This document shows, piece by piece, positions 43,199-51,838 of a DNA stretch of 64,000 nt. Position 1 is the stretch's first letter, and each line of letters opens with the position of its first letter. Under the pieces are notes generated by a model that ran no database searches, was not told where the DNA came from, and was given only the letters and a program-made list of their open reading frames with translations. The DNA lies in assembly GCA_965601665.1 (NCBI GenBank), contig OZ271833.1, forward strand, positions 1,922,001 through 1,986,000. The letters are read 5' to 3'. The position numbers and the translations under genes were made by a program. The DNA is from JANQNX01 sp965601665 (GTDB taxonomy: Bacteria; Pseudomonadota; Gammaproteobacteria; Eutrophobiales; Eutrophobiaceae).

Positions 43199-45923
43199 CA
43201 GCCTGATTAGTCATGGCAACGATTGACATATCGTCAGTAATAATGCCGTCCGGCATCGTGGTATGGCGCCATTGCGACAAAATCTCACTGGTATTGACAG
43301 TATACACCATGACTTTTAATCCGACGGTATGAGCCAGTGAAATAGTCTCTGGCGTAGCAACGCTATAATGAAGGTAAACCCAGTCCATATTTTTCGACTT
43401 GATATAGTCCAGCGCTTCTTTGTTAAGCGGCACCTTAAATGGTGCATCCAGTCCTGTTTCACAATCGCATTGTTGCTTAATAGAAGTAATCAGTTCGTCG
43501 TGAAAACTGTCTACAATAATTTTGTTGCTACCACTGTATAGGCGAACCAGCCGGGCTACTTCCCGGCCCATATGCAGAATGTTGGAGATATGCTCTGGCG
43601 CTTTCACCTCGACAAGTATGTTAATTTTGTCCTTATACAGTTGCAGCATCTGTTCCAGGGTTAATATATCTTGATAGCCTGCAACTGTTGTTAACTCGGA
43701 ATACCTCTTTGATATTACGTCAACCCTTGTGCCACCAGGCAGCGTAATATAGGGATCGTGCAGAAGTACTGGTATACCGTCAGCCGTTAATTGCACATCA
43801 ACTTCTACCCAATCCACGCCGGCAGCCAGTGCATTATCCAGGGCGCGACGGCTATTTTCGTAGCTGGCATCACCTGGGCCTGCGATATTTCCACGATGGG
43901 AAACAAAAATCGTGTCTTTATTGTTAGTTGCTACTATCGACACTTCATTAGCCTTGCGCTGGGGATAATAAGAATCGGTTTTCAATAGGTAATAGTTAAC
44001 TTTAAGCACTTCACGTAATTCATCGAGCATTGTGATGACGTCAGAACTGGCATCCGTTTCCGATAAATCTGTCTTGTTTCCTTCCTTGAATTGATATAGT
44101 TGCTCCTGACTACGATCCAGTACTATTGCCCCATCTTGTAGCCATATATAAATATCTTCCAGTTCATCACCTGACACAGAATATACAAGTCTGCTATCGT
44201 TATATTTACTACTATCAGCGAGCAGATCAATGCCTACACCGCACTCGGGCGGCCTACCCTCAAGCAGACCCATGATTGTCGCTGGTAAGTCATGTAATCC
44301 ACCCGTTAGTCCAGAAGTGACTGACCAGGTAATATTGTCCAGGCTGTCATGTTTACCGGCAATTATCAGCGGCACACGAAACTGGTCAAGCTGACTATGA
44401 TGATCCTCCTGTGTGAACAGGTATGAACCATGGTCACCGGTGATAACAAGCAGCGTACCTTTTGCCTGTTCATTCTGCTGGTACCATTGGTAAAATCTGC
44501 CGAGCTGATGATCCAGGTAATGATAGGATTCTCTCGCAGCAAGTCGTATAGCATCAATATCATGTAGCAGTGTCCAATTGATACTGCTTCTGCTATTACT
44601 ATTCACGCTGGAAAAACGCGGTGACCAGGTTTCAGGCAACAGGTAAGGATCATGCGTGCTAATAGTAAATAAACTAGCTAGATAAGGATAATTATCGTCT
44701 GTCGCTTTTATCCAGTCCTGCAACTCGCTAAACATGTTCTCATCCGCGTACCCCCAACCATAAATCTCATGTTCATGGTCAGGACTATACTCATATAAAT
44801 AATCAAAACCGATGCGCTTAAGATAGAGCCGCTGTTGTTCGAACGAAAGATCGCTGCCATGAAAATATGCCGTGTTATAACCATATTCTCGTAACTGCTT
44901 TGGAAAACCTGTCATATTGATCAATGGTTTTGTCCAGAGGTAATGATAATTCGTATGAGGCGGTAATCCACTAAATATTGCTGTCAGTGCCTGTGCACTC
45001 TTGGAGCCGGAAGCATAAATATTTTGTAGAGAAAGATTGTCTGCTTCGATCTCACGCAAATTGGGCATCAATGGTAAACCATCGACATCAGCCAGCATTT
45101 CATTACGACTCACACCTTCGAGGATTAATAATATGACACTGCGTTTGTTTATGGCTGCTACTTGTTGTTGATACCTGCAAAGCGGGAATTCTGAATCAAC
45201 CAATGGCTTAACCTCATTATTGCCAAGTGCTTTGAGGTAGCGATCGAAATTCCTGTCGGTCAGTTTGATATCCTCGAGGTTGTACTTCTCTCTAACCAGG
45301 GCGCTTTGCAATAACCAGACAACTTCATGCCGTGCATACCATTTAAACGCATCAGATAGCAGAGTTGGGAAGAGTTGTAAAAAAACTGATGCTATTACAA
45401 TAACAAGACTGACAAGAATTGGTATTGGTCCCTGGAAAAGTCTGTTAAACGCGCGGGTAAAAAACTGGTAAAAAAACCCTGTAACACATACTGTTGCAAG
45501 CACTTCAATGAAAAGGAGTAACACCGGAACATTAGTATTAAAAGACGAACGCAACTGATCCAATTCAGTGATATAAAACAGTATGCCTGCACCAGGTAAT
45601 CTTCCAAAAACAAGGAAATAATGAAACGCGAGAAAATCAATCAGTATTGCAACCAGGCATATTGTCCAGACGCAGATACCGCTTGCCATCTTATGAGAGA
45701 ATACTCGACCAACAGCAGCGATTAGAATTCCAACAGTAAAATCATTAATGATATTTAGCGCAAGCCCGGGGCTGAATGTATCGCCCGAATATACTGCAAC
45801 CAGAAGCGTTTTTACCAGGTTGATTGCGAACGTATATGAAAATGCGAACAGGATAATGGCTGATTGTTGCTTCATTGAGTTTATTAACAAATACCGTTGA
45901 TATATCAGTAAATAATCATACAT
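43185..45923 (-). CDS. Sulfatase-type phosphotransferase fused to glycerophosphodiester phosphodiesterase
   Basis: A 912-residue fusion. Residues 20-190 hold about five membrane helices. Residues 255-600 form an alkaline-phosphatase/sulfatase-fold domain: metal ligand E269 in LILEG, a Ser/Thr nucleophile region ASGSKSAQAL (304-313) with no Cys for formylglycine, H424 in STHDPY, and D497/H498 in ITGDHG. This is the pattern of LtaS/OpgB-type phosphoglycerol transferases. Residues 670-905 form a GDPD domain with all catalytic residues: H676-R677, E689, E707/D709, H722-D723, E772 and K774. A second start at 45875 gives a 16-residue shorter N-terminus. The enzyme may add, and remove or recycle, glycerol phosphate outside the inner membrane. 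Target unknown. Confidence 0.85.
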   Translation of the reverse strand: MYDYLLIYQRYLLINSMKQQSAIILFAFSYTFAINLVKTLLVAVYSGDTFSPGLALNIINDFTVGILIAAVGRVFSHKMASGICVWTICLVAILIDFLAFHYFLVFGRLPGAGILFYITELDQLRSSFNTNVPVLLLFIEVLATVCVTGFFYQFFTRAFNRLFQGPIPILVSLVIVIASVFLQLFPTLLSDAFKWYARHEVVWLLQSALVREKYNLEDIKLTDRNFDRYLKALGNNEVKPLVDSEFPLCRYQQQVAAINKRSVILLILEGVSRNEMLADVDGLPLMPNLREIEADNLSLQNIYASGSKSAQALTAIFSGLPPHTNYHYLWTKPLINMTGFPKQLREYGYNTAYFHGSDLSFEQQRLYLKRIGFDYLYEYSPDHEHEIYGWGYADENMFSELQDWIKATDDNYPYLASLFTISTHDPYLLPETWSPRFSSVNSNSRSSINWTLLHDIDAIRLAARESYHYLDHQLGRFYQWYQQNEQAKGTLLVITGDHGSYLFTQEDHHSQLDQFRVPLIIAGKHDSLDNITWSVTSGLTGGLHDLPATIMGLLEGRPPECGVGIDLLADSSKYNDSRLVYSVSGDELEDIYIWLQDGAIVLDRSQEQLYQFKEGNKTDLSETDASSDVITMLDELREVLKVNYYLLKTDSYYPQRKANEVSIVATNNKDTIFVSHRGNIAGPGDASYENSRRALDNALAAGVDWVEVDVQLTADGIPVLLHDPYITLPGGTRVDVISKRYSELTTVAGYQDILTLEQMLQLYKDKINILVEVKAPEHISNILHMGREVARLVRLYSGSNKIIVDSFHDELITSIKQQCDCETGLDAPFKVPLNKEALDYIKSKNMDWVYLHYSVATPETISLAHTVGLKVMVYTVNTSEILSQWRHTTMPDGIITDDMSIVAMTNQADAGK

Positions 45924-45952
45924 TTACCGACTGCTTTTTTCGACGATATAAT
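45923..45952 (+). promoter_or_regulatory. Sigma-70-type promoter of the GT41 gene
   Basis: A perfect TATAAT (45947-45952) follows TTTACC (45923-45928, 4 of 6 matches to TTGACA) by 18 bases. Transcription would begin near 45959, about 25 bases before the ATG at 45984. It lies in the 60-base divergent gap between the sulfatase-GDPD and GT41 genes. The minus-strand gene must have its promoter in the same small gap, so the two may be co-regulated. Confidence 0.5.
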
Positions 45953-45983
45953 CTATTACCTACATATCGCGCATGATTAGTGG

Positions 45984-48089
45984 ATGCTTATAAATATCTT
46001 AAAACAGCTTTTCTCCGGCTCTAAACCACAATCCAGGAAAGCCAGTATTGATGTCGCTGCAATTTTGCAAGATGTCTCGAAAATGCAGGTAAATGGCGAG
46101 TTGGATGGCGCTATCACCAGCATACTCATGCTATTACAACAGGACGCAAACAACCTTAATTATAATAAGCAAGCCGCACACTTATTTCGGCAAAAAGCAG
46201 ATTTTCAGCAAGCCCTGCAGTATCTTGAGAAATGCCTGGAACTCGACAATAACGACGCTAATATCTTTGATGAGATAGGCAACCTCTATCAGGAACTGGG
46301 GTTATATGGTGATGCCGTGACCTATCATCAGAAAGCAGTCAAACTTAACCCATCTCTGGCAGTTGCTTACAACGGGCTTGGCAATGCCTACTCTGCGCTG
46401 CGCGATTTTGAAGCTGCAGAAATGGCTTATGACCAGGCCATCAAGCTAAAATCTGATTATGCTATTGCCTGCAACAACAAGGGACTCGCGCTAACCTCCC
46501 GTGGCGAATTCGAACAGGCGCTGCCCTTTTTCGAAAAGGCCATTGAAATCGATAACCATTACGCCCTTGCGCATAATAATCTTGCCAATGCCTTACAGGG
46601 CTTGAAAAAACATGAGCCCGCTATAGAACACCTGCAAACAGCATACGCACTGGATCCAGAAAATGCCGGCATCGTTAATAACCTTGGTGTTGCCTATAGT
46701 CAGGCAGCCCTGTATTCAAAATCGCTCGAGTATTATGACAAGGCACTGGTACTGGCACCCGATTATGCTGACGTGTATCAAAATATAGGCATTTCCCTCG
46801 AAAACCTCGGACAGTTTGATGAGGCGGTAAAAAATTACAATAAGGCGATAGCTATTAACCCATCTATCGCCTCTGCACACACGAGTTACCTTTTTTGTAG
46901 TAACTACAATATTAATCTGGATGAACAGGCAATTTTTAAGATGCATGCCGATTGGGGAAAAACTGTTGAGCAATCAACTGACAGGAGCAAATGTTTCGAT
47001 TATCGACATAATCGGTTAAAAGTTGGCTATATTTCACCCGACTTCAGGGCACATCCGGTCAGTTGTTTTATTGAATCCATCTTTCAACATCACGACAAAA
47101 CACAATTCGAGATAGTTGTTTATCATGATCATCTTTTATCTGACAAGGTTACAGCGTCTTTAAAAGACAGAGTTGAACAATGGCGTGATGTAGTTAGATT
47201 AACCGATGAAGAACTGGCAACATTAATTCATAAGGATGAAATAGACATACTCGTTGATCTTACCGGTCATACTGCATCAAGCCGCTTGCCCATGTTTGCC
47301 TCACGGGTAGCGCCTGTGCAAATCAGCTATTTGGGCTACCCGAATACGACCGGATTAACAAAAATGGACTATCGGCTTACCGATAATCAGGCTGATCCCG
47401 AAGAACTCACCGAACACTTATATACTGAAAAGCTATGTCGACTGGACAACGGTTTCCTTTGTTATAAGCCACCAGCAGACAGCCCGGATATCGGACTCGT
47501 TCCCTCTATGGACAGTGGTGTTATCACATTTGGTTGTTTTAATAATGCCAAAAAAATCAACCCGGACGTGATTTCTGCCTGGTCATCTATCCTGCAGTCA
47601 CTACCCTCCTCCAGGCTGTTGCTTAAATCACAGCACTACAAGGATCCGGAACTAAGAGACTATTTCCTGTCATTGTTCAAAAACAATGACATTGAGGAAG
47701 AACGTATTGTATTTCGTAGCTGGTCAGAAAACTTCTTTTCGCACCTGGATTTATATAACCAGGTGGATGTTGGACTTGACCCGTTCCCTTATAACGGCAC
47801 AACCACCACTTGTGAGGCTTTATGGATGGGGGTGCCGGTGGTAGCTCGCAGAGGTGATGTACATCGTAGCCGGGTTGGTTTCAGTATCCTGTCCCAGTTG
47901 CAACTGGATGATGCTTTATGCTGCGCGGACACCAAAACCTATATTAGCACTGCATTAGCGCTTGCAAACGACACTGATCAACTGACCAATTATAGAAAAA
48001 CACTACGTAAAATGATGTCTGACTCCACCTTGACTGACGGTGTTAAATTCACAAGCAACCTGGAGAAACTCTACAGATCATTGATTTAA
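45984..48089 (+). CDS. TPR protein with GT41 (SPINDLY/OGT-like) glycosyltransferase domain
   Basis: A 701-residue soluble protein. Residues 50-300 hold seven or eight TPRs (for example VAYNGLGNAYSALRDFEAAE). Residues 345-700 form the GT41 catalytic domain: LKVGYISPDFRAHPVSCF (345-362), with the conserved His 357; DILVDLTGHTASSRLPMFAS; QISYLGYPNTTGL; FGCFNNAKKINP; and DVGLDPFPYNGTTTTCEALW (595-614). GT41 enzymes add GlcNAc, fucose or glucose to Ser/Thr of proteins. In bacteria their substrates are mostly unknown. Lack of signal peptide and the cytosolic fold make a cytoplasmic protein target likely. It is the only gene on the plus strand in this block, with its own promoter. Confidence 0.93.
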   Translation: MLINILKQLFSGSKPQSRKASIDVAAILQDVSKMQVNGELDGAITSILMLLQQDANNLNYNKQAAHLFRQKADFQQALQYLEKCLELDNNDANIFDEIGNLYQELGLYGDAVTYHQKAVKLNPSLAVAYNGLGNAYSALRDFEAAEMAYDQAIKLKSDYAIACNNKGLALTSRGEFEQALPFFEKAIEIDNHYALAHNNLANALQGLKKHEPAIEHLQTAYALDPENAGIVNNLGVAYSQAALYSKSLEYYDKALVLAPDYADVYQNIGISLENLGQFDEAVKNYNKAIAINPSIASAHTSYLFCSNYNINLDEQAIFKMHADWGKTVEQSTDRSKCFDYRHNRLKVGYISPDFRAHPVSCFIESIFQHHDKTQFEIVVYHDHLLSDKVTASLKDRVEQWRDVVRLTDEELATLIHKDEIDILVDLTGHTASSRLPMFASRVAPVQISYLGYPNTTGLTKMDYRLTDNQADPEELTEHLYTEKLCRLDNGFLCYKPPADSPDIGLVPSMDSGVITFGCFNNAKKINPDVISAWSSILQSLPSSRLLLKSQHYKDPELRDYFLSLFKNNDIEEERIVFRSWSENFFSHLDLYNQVDVGLDPFPYNGTTTTCEALWMGVPVVARRGDVHRSRVGFSILSQLQLDDALCCADTKTYISTALALANDTDQLTNYRKTLRKMMSDSTLTDGVKFTSNLEKLYRSLI

Positions 48090-48131
48090 TACAGTCCTGG
48101 TGCATCACCCTTTTCAGATTTCCCAGCAATG

Positions 48132-48446
48132 CTATTTTCTGCCCAGCGTTGCAACGAGATCCTTGGTAATCTCATCGATAAATTTTTCGTCGTAATTTTG
48201 TTCTTTCAGGGCCCACATAAACTGGTTTCCAATTCTGGCCTTACTATACACACCAAGCTTGTTTTCTTTTGCAAAAGCTGTTGCCTTAACGCCTAGCTTG
48301 TCGATTGTTTTATTCAATTTAATCTTGTTCTTTTTATTGGGAACGCTATGCGCAGCATCGTTTGGGAAACCTGTAATGAAATCATTTGCCAGTTCCTGCG
48401 CGAAGTCATCATAATTTTTATTATTCTTCCAGAAGAAAATACTCAT
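48132..48446 (-). CDS. Small basic hypothetical protein
   Basis: A 104-residue, Lys- and Asn-rich soluble protein, not recognised. It starts MSIFFWKNNKNYDDFAQEL and ends with an amphipathic helix (DEITKDLVATLGRK). There is no signal peptide, and the middle (NKKNKIKLNKTIDKLG) is strongly basic. Coding potential is moderate: the length is adequate, there is no long gene on the other strand, and GT genes on both sides leave a 400-base space otherwise empty. It is 47 bases after the DUF2723-like gene on the same strand. Possibly a small regulator or nucleic-acid-binding protein, but nothing supports a definite role. Confidence 0.6.
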   Translation of the reverse strand: MSIFFWKNNKNYDDFAQELANDFITGFPNDAAHSVPNKKNKIKLNKTIDKLGVKATAFAKENKLGVYSKARIGNQFMWALKEQNYDEKFIDEITKDLVATLGRK

Positions 48447-48493
48447 TATGTCTTTCCTGTCATAGTAAAAATACTGTTAGCCAGCCATTGTGC

Positions 48494-50485
48494 TTATTGT
48501 AACAGCATATTCCGCGCCGGATTTTGTGGATGGTTCCATATTTGTAAAGACTGCTCAAAACTCTCCTGCGCGGCTTTGTCATTACCGATCAGCCTGTAAT
48601 AGTGACCACGGTAAAACTCCAGCCTGGCATTGTCTGCTTTCATGACTGATTGATGCCGTAACGCCTCTGCTTCTTCAAGCAAGGCTGCCAGCTTGGTTGT
48701 ATCAACCAAATCATTATTTAACAATGCATCTATGTGCTCAAGCTTTCCTGGATACATTGAGCAAACCTGTTGAGTTGCCTTGTGCCCTTCTCCGTTTAAG
48801 CCAGGAAATTGCTGATTTTCCTGGTGTATCTTCAACAAGATCCGACAATAATCATTGAACAATAGTTTGTAGTGCATCCGTTTCCACGGGTCGTTTGGTA
48901 CATCTTGATTGAGGAGATGATTAATATGCCTGATTGATTGATCATCCAGTATCGCAATATCTTTAGTCACTTCAGGATTATTCACTATCTTTTTGACAAT
49001 ACCATAGTCAATTGTCGTGAAATCATGTGCCAGACCGTAGGTGAAGTAAACCGGCCGCTCGCTATTTCGAATAAAATTATTTAACGTTTGATTGATGTGT
49101 TCCTGACCATGTCGCATTGGATAAAAAAGACGATTGGAAAGTAGCACGCCCTTGGTACTGTATAATTCTATATCCGGGCGATGTTTAAGAACAAGATTAA
49201 GATATGCCAGTGCTCCCTGATCAAGATCCCCGTACGTAAACAGGACAGCATTTCTATCAAGCCTGTCCAACACCTCTCGCGCATAGTCAATTGACCAGGT
49301 ATCGTCTGCACGCAGGTTTGCTTGCACACTGACAGGTAAAATTGATATCGCGAGTATGGCAACAAAGCCGGGTATTAATATGCGCGAGACTGTCGGAATC
49401 TTCTGATTTACCCTGCCAAGCAGGAAATGCATTCCTGTCACTATCCAGATTACATAAACGGCATAACTCAGGAGGGGGTAAACACGGAAAATATTCTGGT
49501 GCCAGACATCATAGTCAAAATCCAGCAACAAAATCAGTAATAGCGAGCTGCCCAGGTAGCAGGCAACCAGACTGGTGCTTTTAATTGTTCCAATTAGTTT
49601 CCACTGTGTAACAAAGCCAACAGCGGCAAGTAAAAAGCCTGCATAACCAAATTGCATCAAACTCTGCTGCAAAACAAATTTAAGGAATAATAATTTATCG
49701 TATAAACCTGCACTGCTACTGACGTCCTGTTGCGCATAGGCCTCACGACTGAAGTAAAACCAGAAGTCTGACAAGGATGTGATGGGTCCGAAAAACGTGA
49801 TCAGGGTGTCTGACCGTGAATTCACTACCATCCACATATAAGGTAGCAGTCCAATAAATAAACCCATCATGGCCGTAAAAGAAAAAAACCGCCTTACGTA
49901 TGGCCAGAGCAATATCACCAGTCCCGGTGAGGAAAGTACGATCAATGGCCAGTGGTTGCTTAATGCCAGTCCATAGATCAGCATGAAAAGAAATATCCAC
50001 GCCTGGTTACAGAGCCTTTGCATGTTTATAGCCAACACTAACAGCGACAGAAACAGGAATGTATTTAACGTATAGACCTCGGCAATGATGGCTTGCGACC
50101 AGAACACGGAAGACAGGCCAAATGCTAAAGAAGCTACTGCAGCCAGCACGGTTGAACCCAGTAACCCAAACACAAGTTTCCACAGGACTACGCATGTACA
50201 GACTGCAAATGCGGCACTTAGCAAATGTACACGGTATGCAACACTGTCAACAGGTAACAGCGTGATCCAATGACCCAGCAGGGTATAAAGAGGATAGCCC
50301 GGGGGATGGGCCACGCCATTAAAATAGGCAGCAAGCACAAAATAGCCATCATCCTCAAGCAATATGGATCGCGGCAAACTCCATAAATAGCTCGCAACCA
50401 GCACCAGGATCACCAGGTATAGTGAGAGTGATTGTTTATCAGCTGACGGCTTGTCCATTTCTGTCCAGTGAGTACCAGTCATCAA
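48494..50485 (-). CDS. DUF2723-type membrane protein (GT-C-like) with C-terminal TPR-like helices
   Basis: A 663-residue protein with about 11 membrane helices (30-400) and a soluble helical C-terminal domain. The first external loop contains LLEDDGYFVLAAYFNGVAHP and PPGYPLYTLLGHW, the D/E-D and HPPGYPL signature of DUF2723. Relatives with this fold are predicted GT-C enzymes; a eukaryotic counterpart is TMEM260, an O-mannosyltransferase. The C-terminal ARLEFYRGHYYRLIGNDKAA segment resembles a TPR pair. It may start at an ATG nine codons in. Together with the TMTC-like protein at 31782-33665 it makes a second protein-O-glycosyltransferase-type candidate in the same block. It ends 47 bases before the small hypothetical gene. 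Confidence 0.8.
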   Translation of the reverse strand: MMTGTHWTEMDKPSADKQSLSLYLVILVLVASYLWSLPRSILLEDDGYFVLAAYFNGVAHPPGYPLYTLLGHWITLLPVDSVAYRVHLLSAAFAVCTCVVLWKLVFGLLGSTVLAAVASLAFGLSSVFWSQAIIAEVYTLNTFLFLSLLVLAINMQRLCNQAWIFLFMLIYGLALSNHWPLIVLSSPGLVILLWPYVRRFFSFTAMMGLFIGLLPYMWMVVNSRSDTLITFFGPITSLSDFWFYFSREAYAQQDVSSSAGLYDKLLFLKFVLQQSLMQFGYAGFLLAAVGFVTQWKLIGTIKSTSLVACYLGSSLLLILLLDFDYDVWHQNIFRVYPLLSYAVYVIWIVTGMHFLLGRVNQKIPTVSRILIPGFVAILAISILPVSVQANLRADDTWSIDYAREVLDRLDRNAVLFTYGDLDQGALAYLNLVLKHRPDIELYSTKGVLLSNRLFYPMRHGQEHINQTLNNFIRNSERPVYFTYGLAHDFTTIDYGIVKKIVNNPEVTKDIAILDDQSIRHINHLLNQDVPNDPWKRMHYKLLFNDYCRILLKIHQENQQFPGLNGEGHKATQQVCSMYPGKLEHIDALLNNDLVDTTKLAALLEEAEALRHQSVMKADNARLEFYRGHYYRLIGNDKAAQESFEQSLQIWNHPQNPARNMLLQ

Positions 50486-50503
50486 CAGTTTGACTGGCTA
50501 TAA

Positions 50504-51829
50504 CTAGGCATCCAGTTCGAGCTTTTCCATCCTGTAACGCAATGCTCTGAAACTGATTCCCAATAACCTTGCGGCAGCAGTCTTGTTGCCATTCGTCTTT
50601 GCAAGCGCATCCATGATTGCTTTCTTTTCTACCCCTGCCAGATATTCTTCAAGGTTATTATTCGCAAGATCATGTATACCCATTGCCTGGCTACCCTGTA
50701 CGGGTTCAAGACCTATATCAGCAGGCGTTATCGTATCCGCCTCACACATGGTTATGGCTCGTTCCAGCATATTTTCCAGTTCCCTGATATTCCCAGGGTA
50801 ATCATGTGCCATCAATACACGCATGGCTTCATCCGAAATTGACACCTTATTCATTTCATTAATTGCATTCAGTTTATCCAGTATATGCTGTGCCAATAAC
50901 GGGATATCATCTTTCCTTTCCCTCAACGGCGGCACATTCAGTTCAATTACATTGATACGGTAAAAAAGGTCCTGCCTGAAGATGCCCTTATCAACAAGTT
51001 CCGCCAGGTTTTTATGCGTGGCACTCAGAATCCTGACGTTAACCGGGATCTCCTGCTGCGCCCCGATCGGACGCACTTTCTTCTCCTGGATCGCGCGGAG
51101 TAATTTAACCTGGATGTTTTGTGGTAAATCCGCAATCTCATCAAGAAATAAAGTGCCGCCTTCAGCCGCCTGGAATAGCCCACCCTTATCAGATACGGCC
51201 CCGGTAAAGCTGCCCTTGGTATGGCCAAAGAACTCACTTTCCATCAACTCGTGTGGTATCGCGCCGCAGTTGACCGGAATAAATGGATAACCTGATCTCG
51301 CCCCCATATTATGTATCAATCGTGCAACCAGCTCCTTACCTGTACCTGATTCGCCGCTAACATAAATAGGGGCCTGGCTGCGTGCCAGCTTGCCGATTTT
51401 GGCCCTGAGCGCAATGATGATAGAAGTTTGTCCTATCAGGGCCTGGTCATCAGCAACCTCGTTTCTTGCAAGATTCAGTGCGTCATTGACCAGTGTCCTT
51501 AGCACCTTTAGATCAACTGGTTTGGTCAGGAAATCAAACGCGCCATGTTTCAGCGCGGTTATTGCCGTATCCATGTTGCCATGCGCGGTAATTACGGCAA
51601 CAGGTAATTTAGGATAGATACCAAGTATCTCGCTTACAAAATCAACACCGTTACCATCAGGCAGCTTCATATCTGTCAGGCAGATGTCATATTCATTTTT
51701 TTTCAGTAGCTCGCGCGCCGCACCGAGATTCTCAGCACAATGACTATTAATCGACATGCGCGTTAGTGTGATATCCAGCAGCTCACGGATATCTGGTTCA
51801 TCATCAATAATAAGTGCTAGCTTGGACAT
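50504..51829 (-). CDS. pilR: Sigma-54-dependent response regulator, PilR type
   Basis: A 441-residue NtrC-family activator. The receiver domain has phospho-acceptor D53 in CLTDMKLPDGNG and K104 in FLTKPVDL. The AAA+ domain has Walker A GESGTGKE (159-166), the sigma-54-contacting loop GSFTGA (206-211) and the Walker B segment GGTLFLDEIADLP. The C-terminal Fis-type HTH is GNKTAAARLLGISFRALRYR. The close PilS partner upstream and pilin genes with sigma-54 sites in the window support PilR over other NtrC-type regulators. It begins 9 bases after pilS. Confidence 0.92.
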   Translation of the reverse strand: MSKLALIIDDEPDIRELLDITLTRMSINSHCAENLGAARELLKKNEYDICLTDMKLPDGNGVDFVSEILGIYPKLPVAVITAHGNMDTAITALKHGAFDFLTKPVDLKVLRTLVNDALNLARNEVADDQALIGQTSIIIALRAKIGKLARSQAPIYVSGESGTGKELVARLIHNMGARSGYPFIPVNCGAIPHELMESEFFGHTKGSFTGAVSDKGGLFQAAEGGTLFLDEIADLPQNIQVKLLRAIQEKKVRPIGAQQEIPVNVRILSATHKNLAELVDKGIFRQDLFYRINVIELNVPPLRERKDDIPLLAQHILDKLNAINEMNKVSISDEAMRVLMAHDYPGNIRELENMLERAITMCEADTITPADIGLEPVQGSQAMGIHDLANNNLEEYLAGVEKKAIMDALAKTNGNKTAAARLLGISFRALRYRMEKLELDA

Positions 51830-51838
51830 GCCGATTCA

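Noticed and set aside
45984..48089. The GT41 protein as the pilin glycosyltransferase
   Set aside because: It is a soluble cytoplasmic-type enzyme using nucleotide sugars; the membrane GT-C next to pilin 1 is a better candidate, so I keep it only as part of the block.
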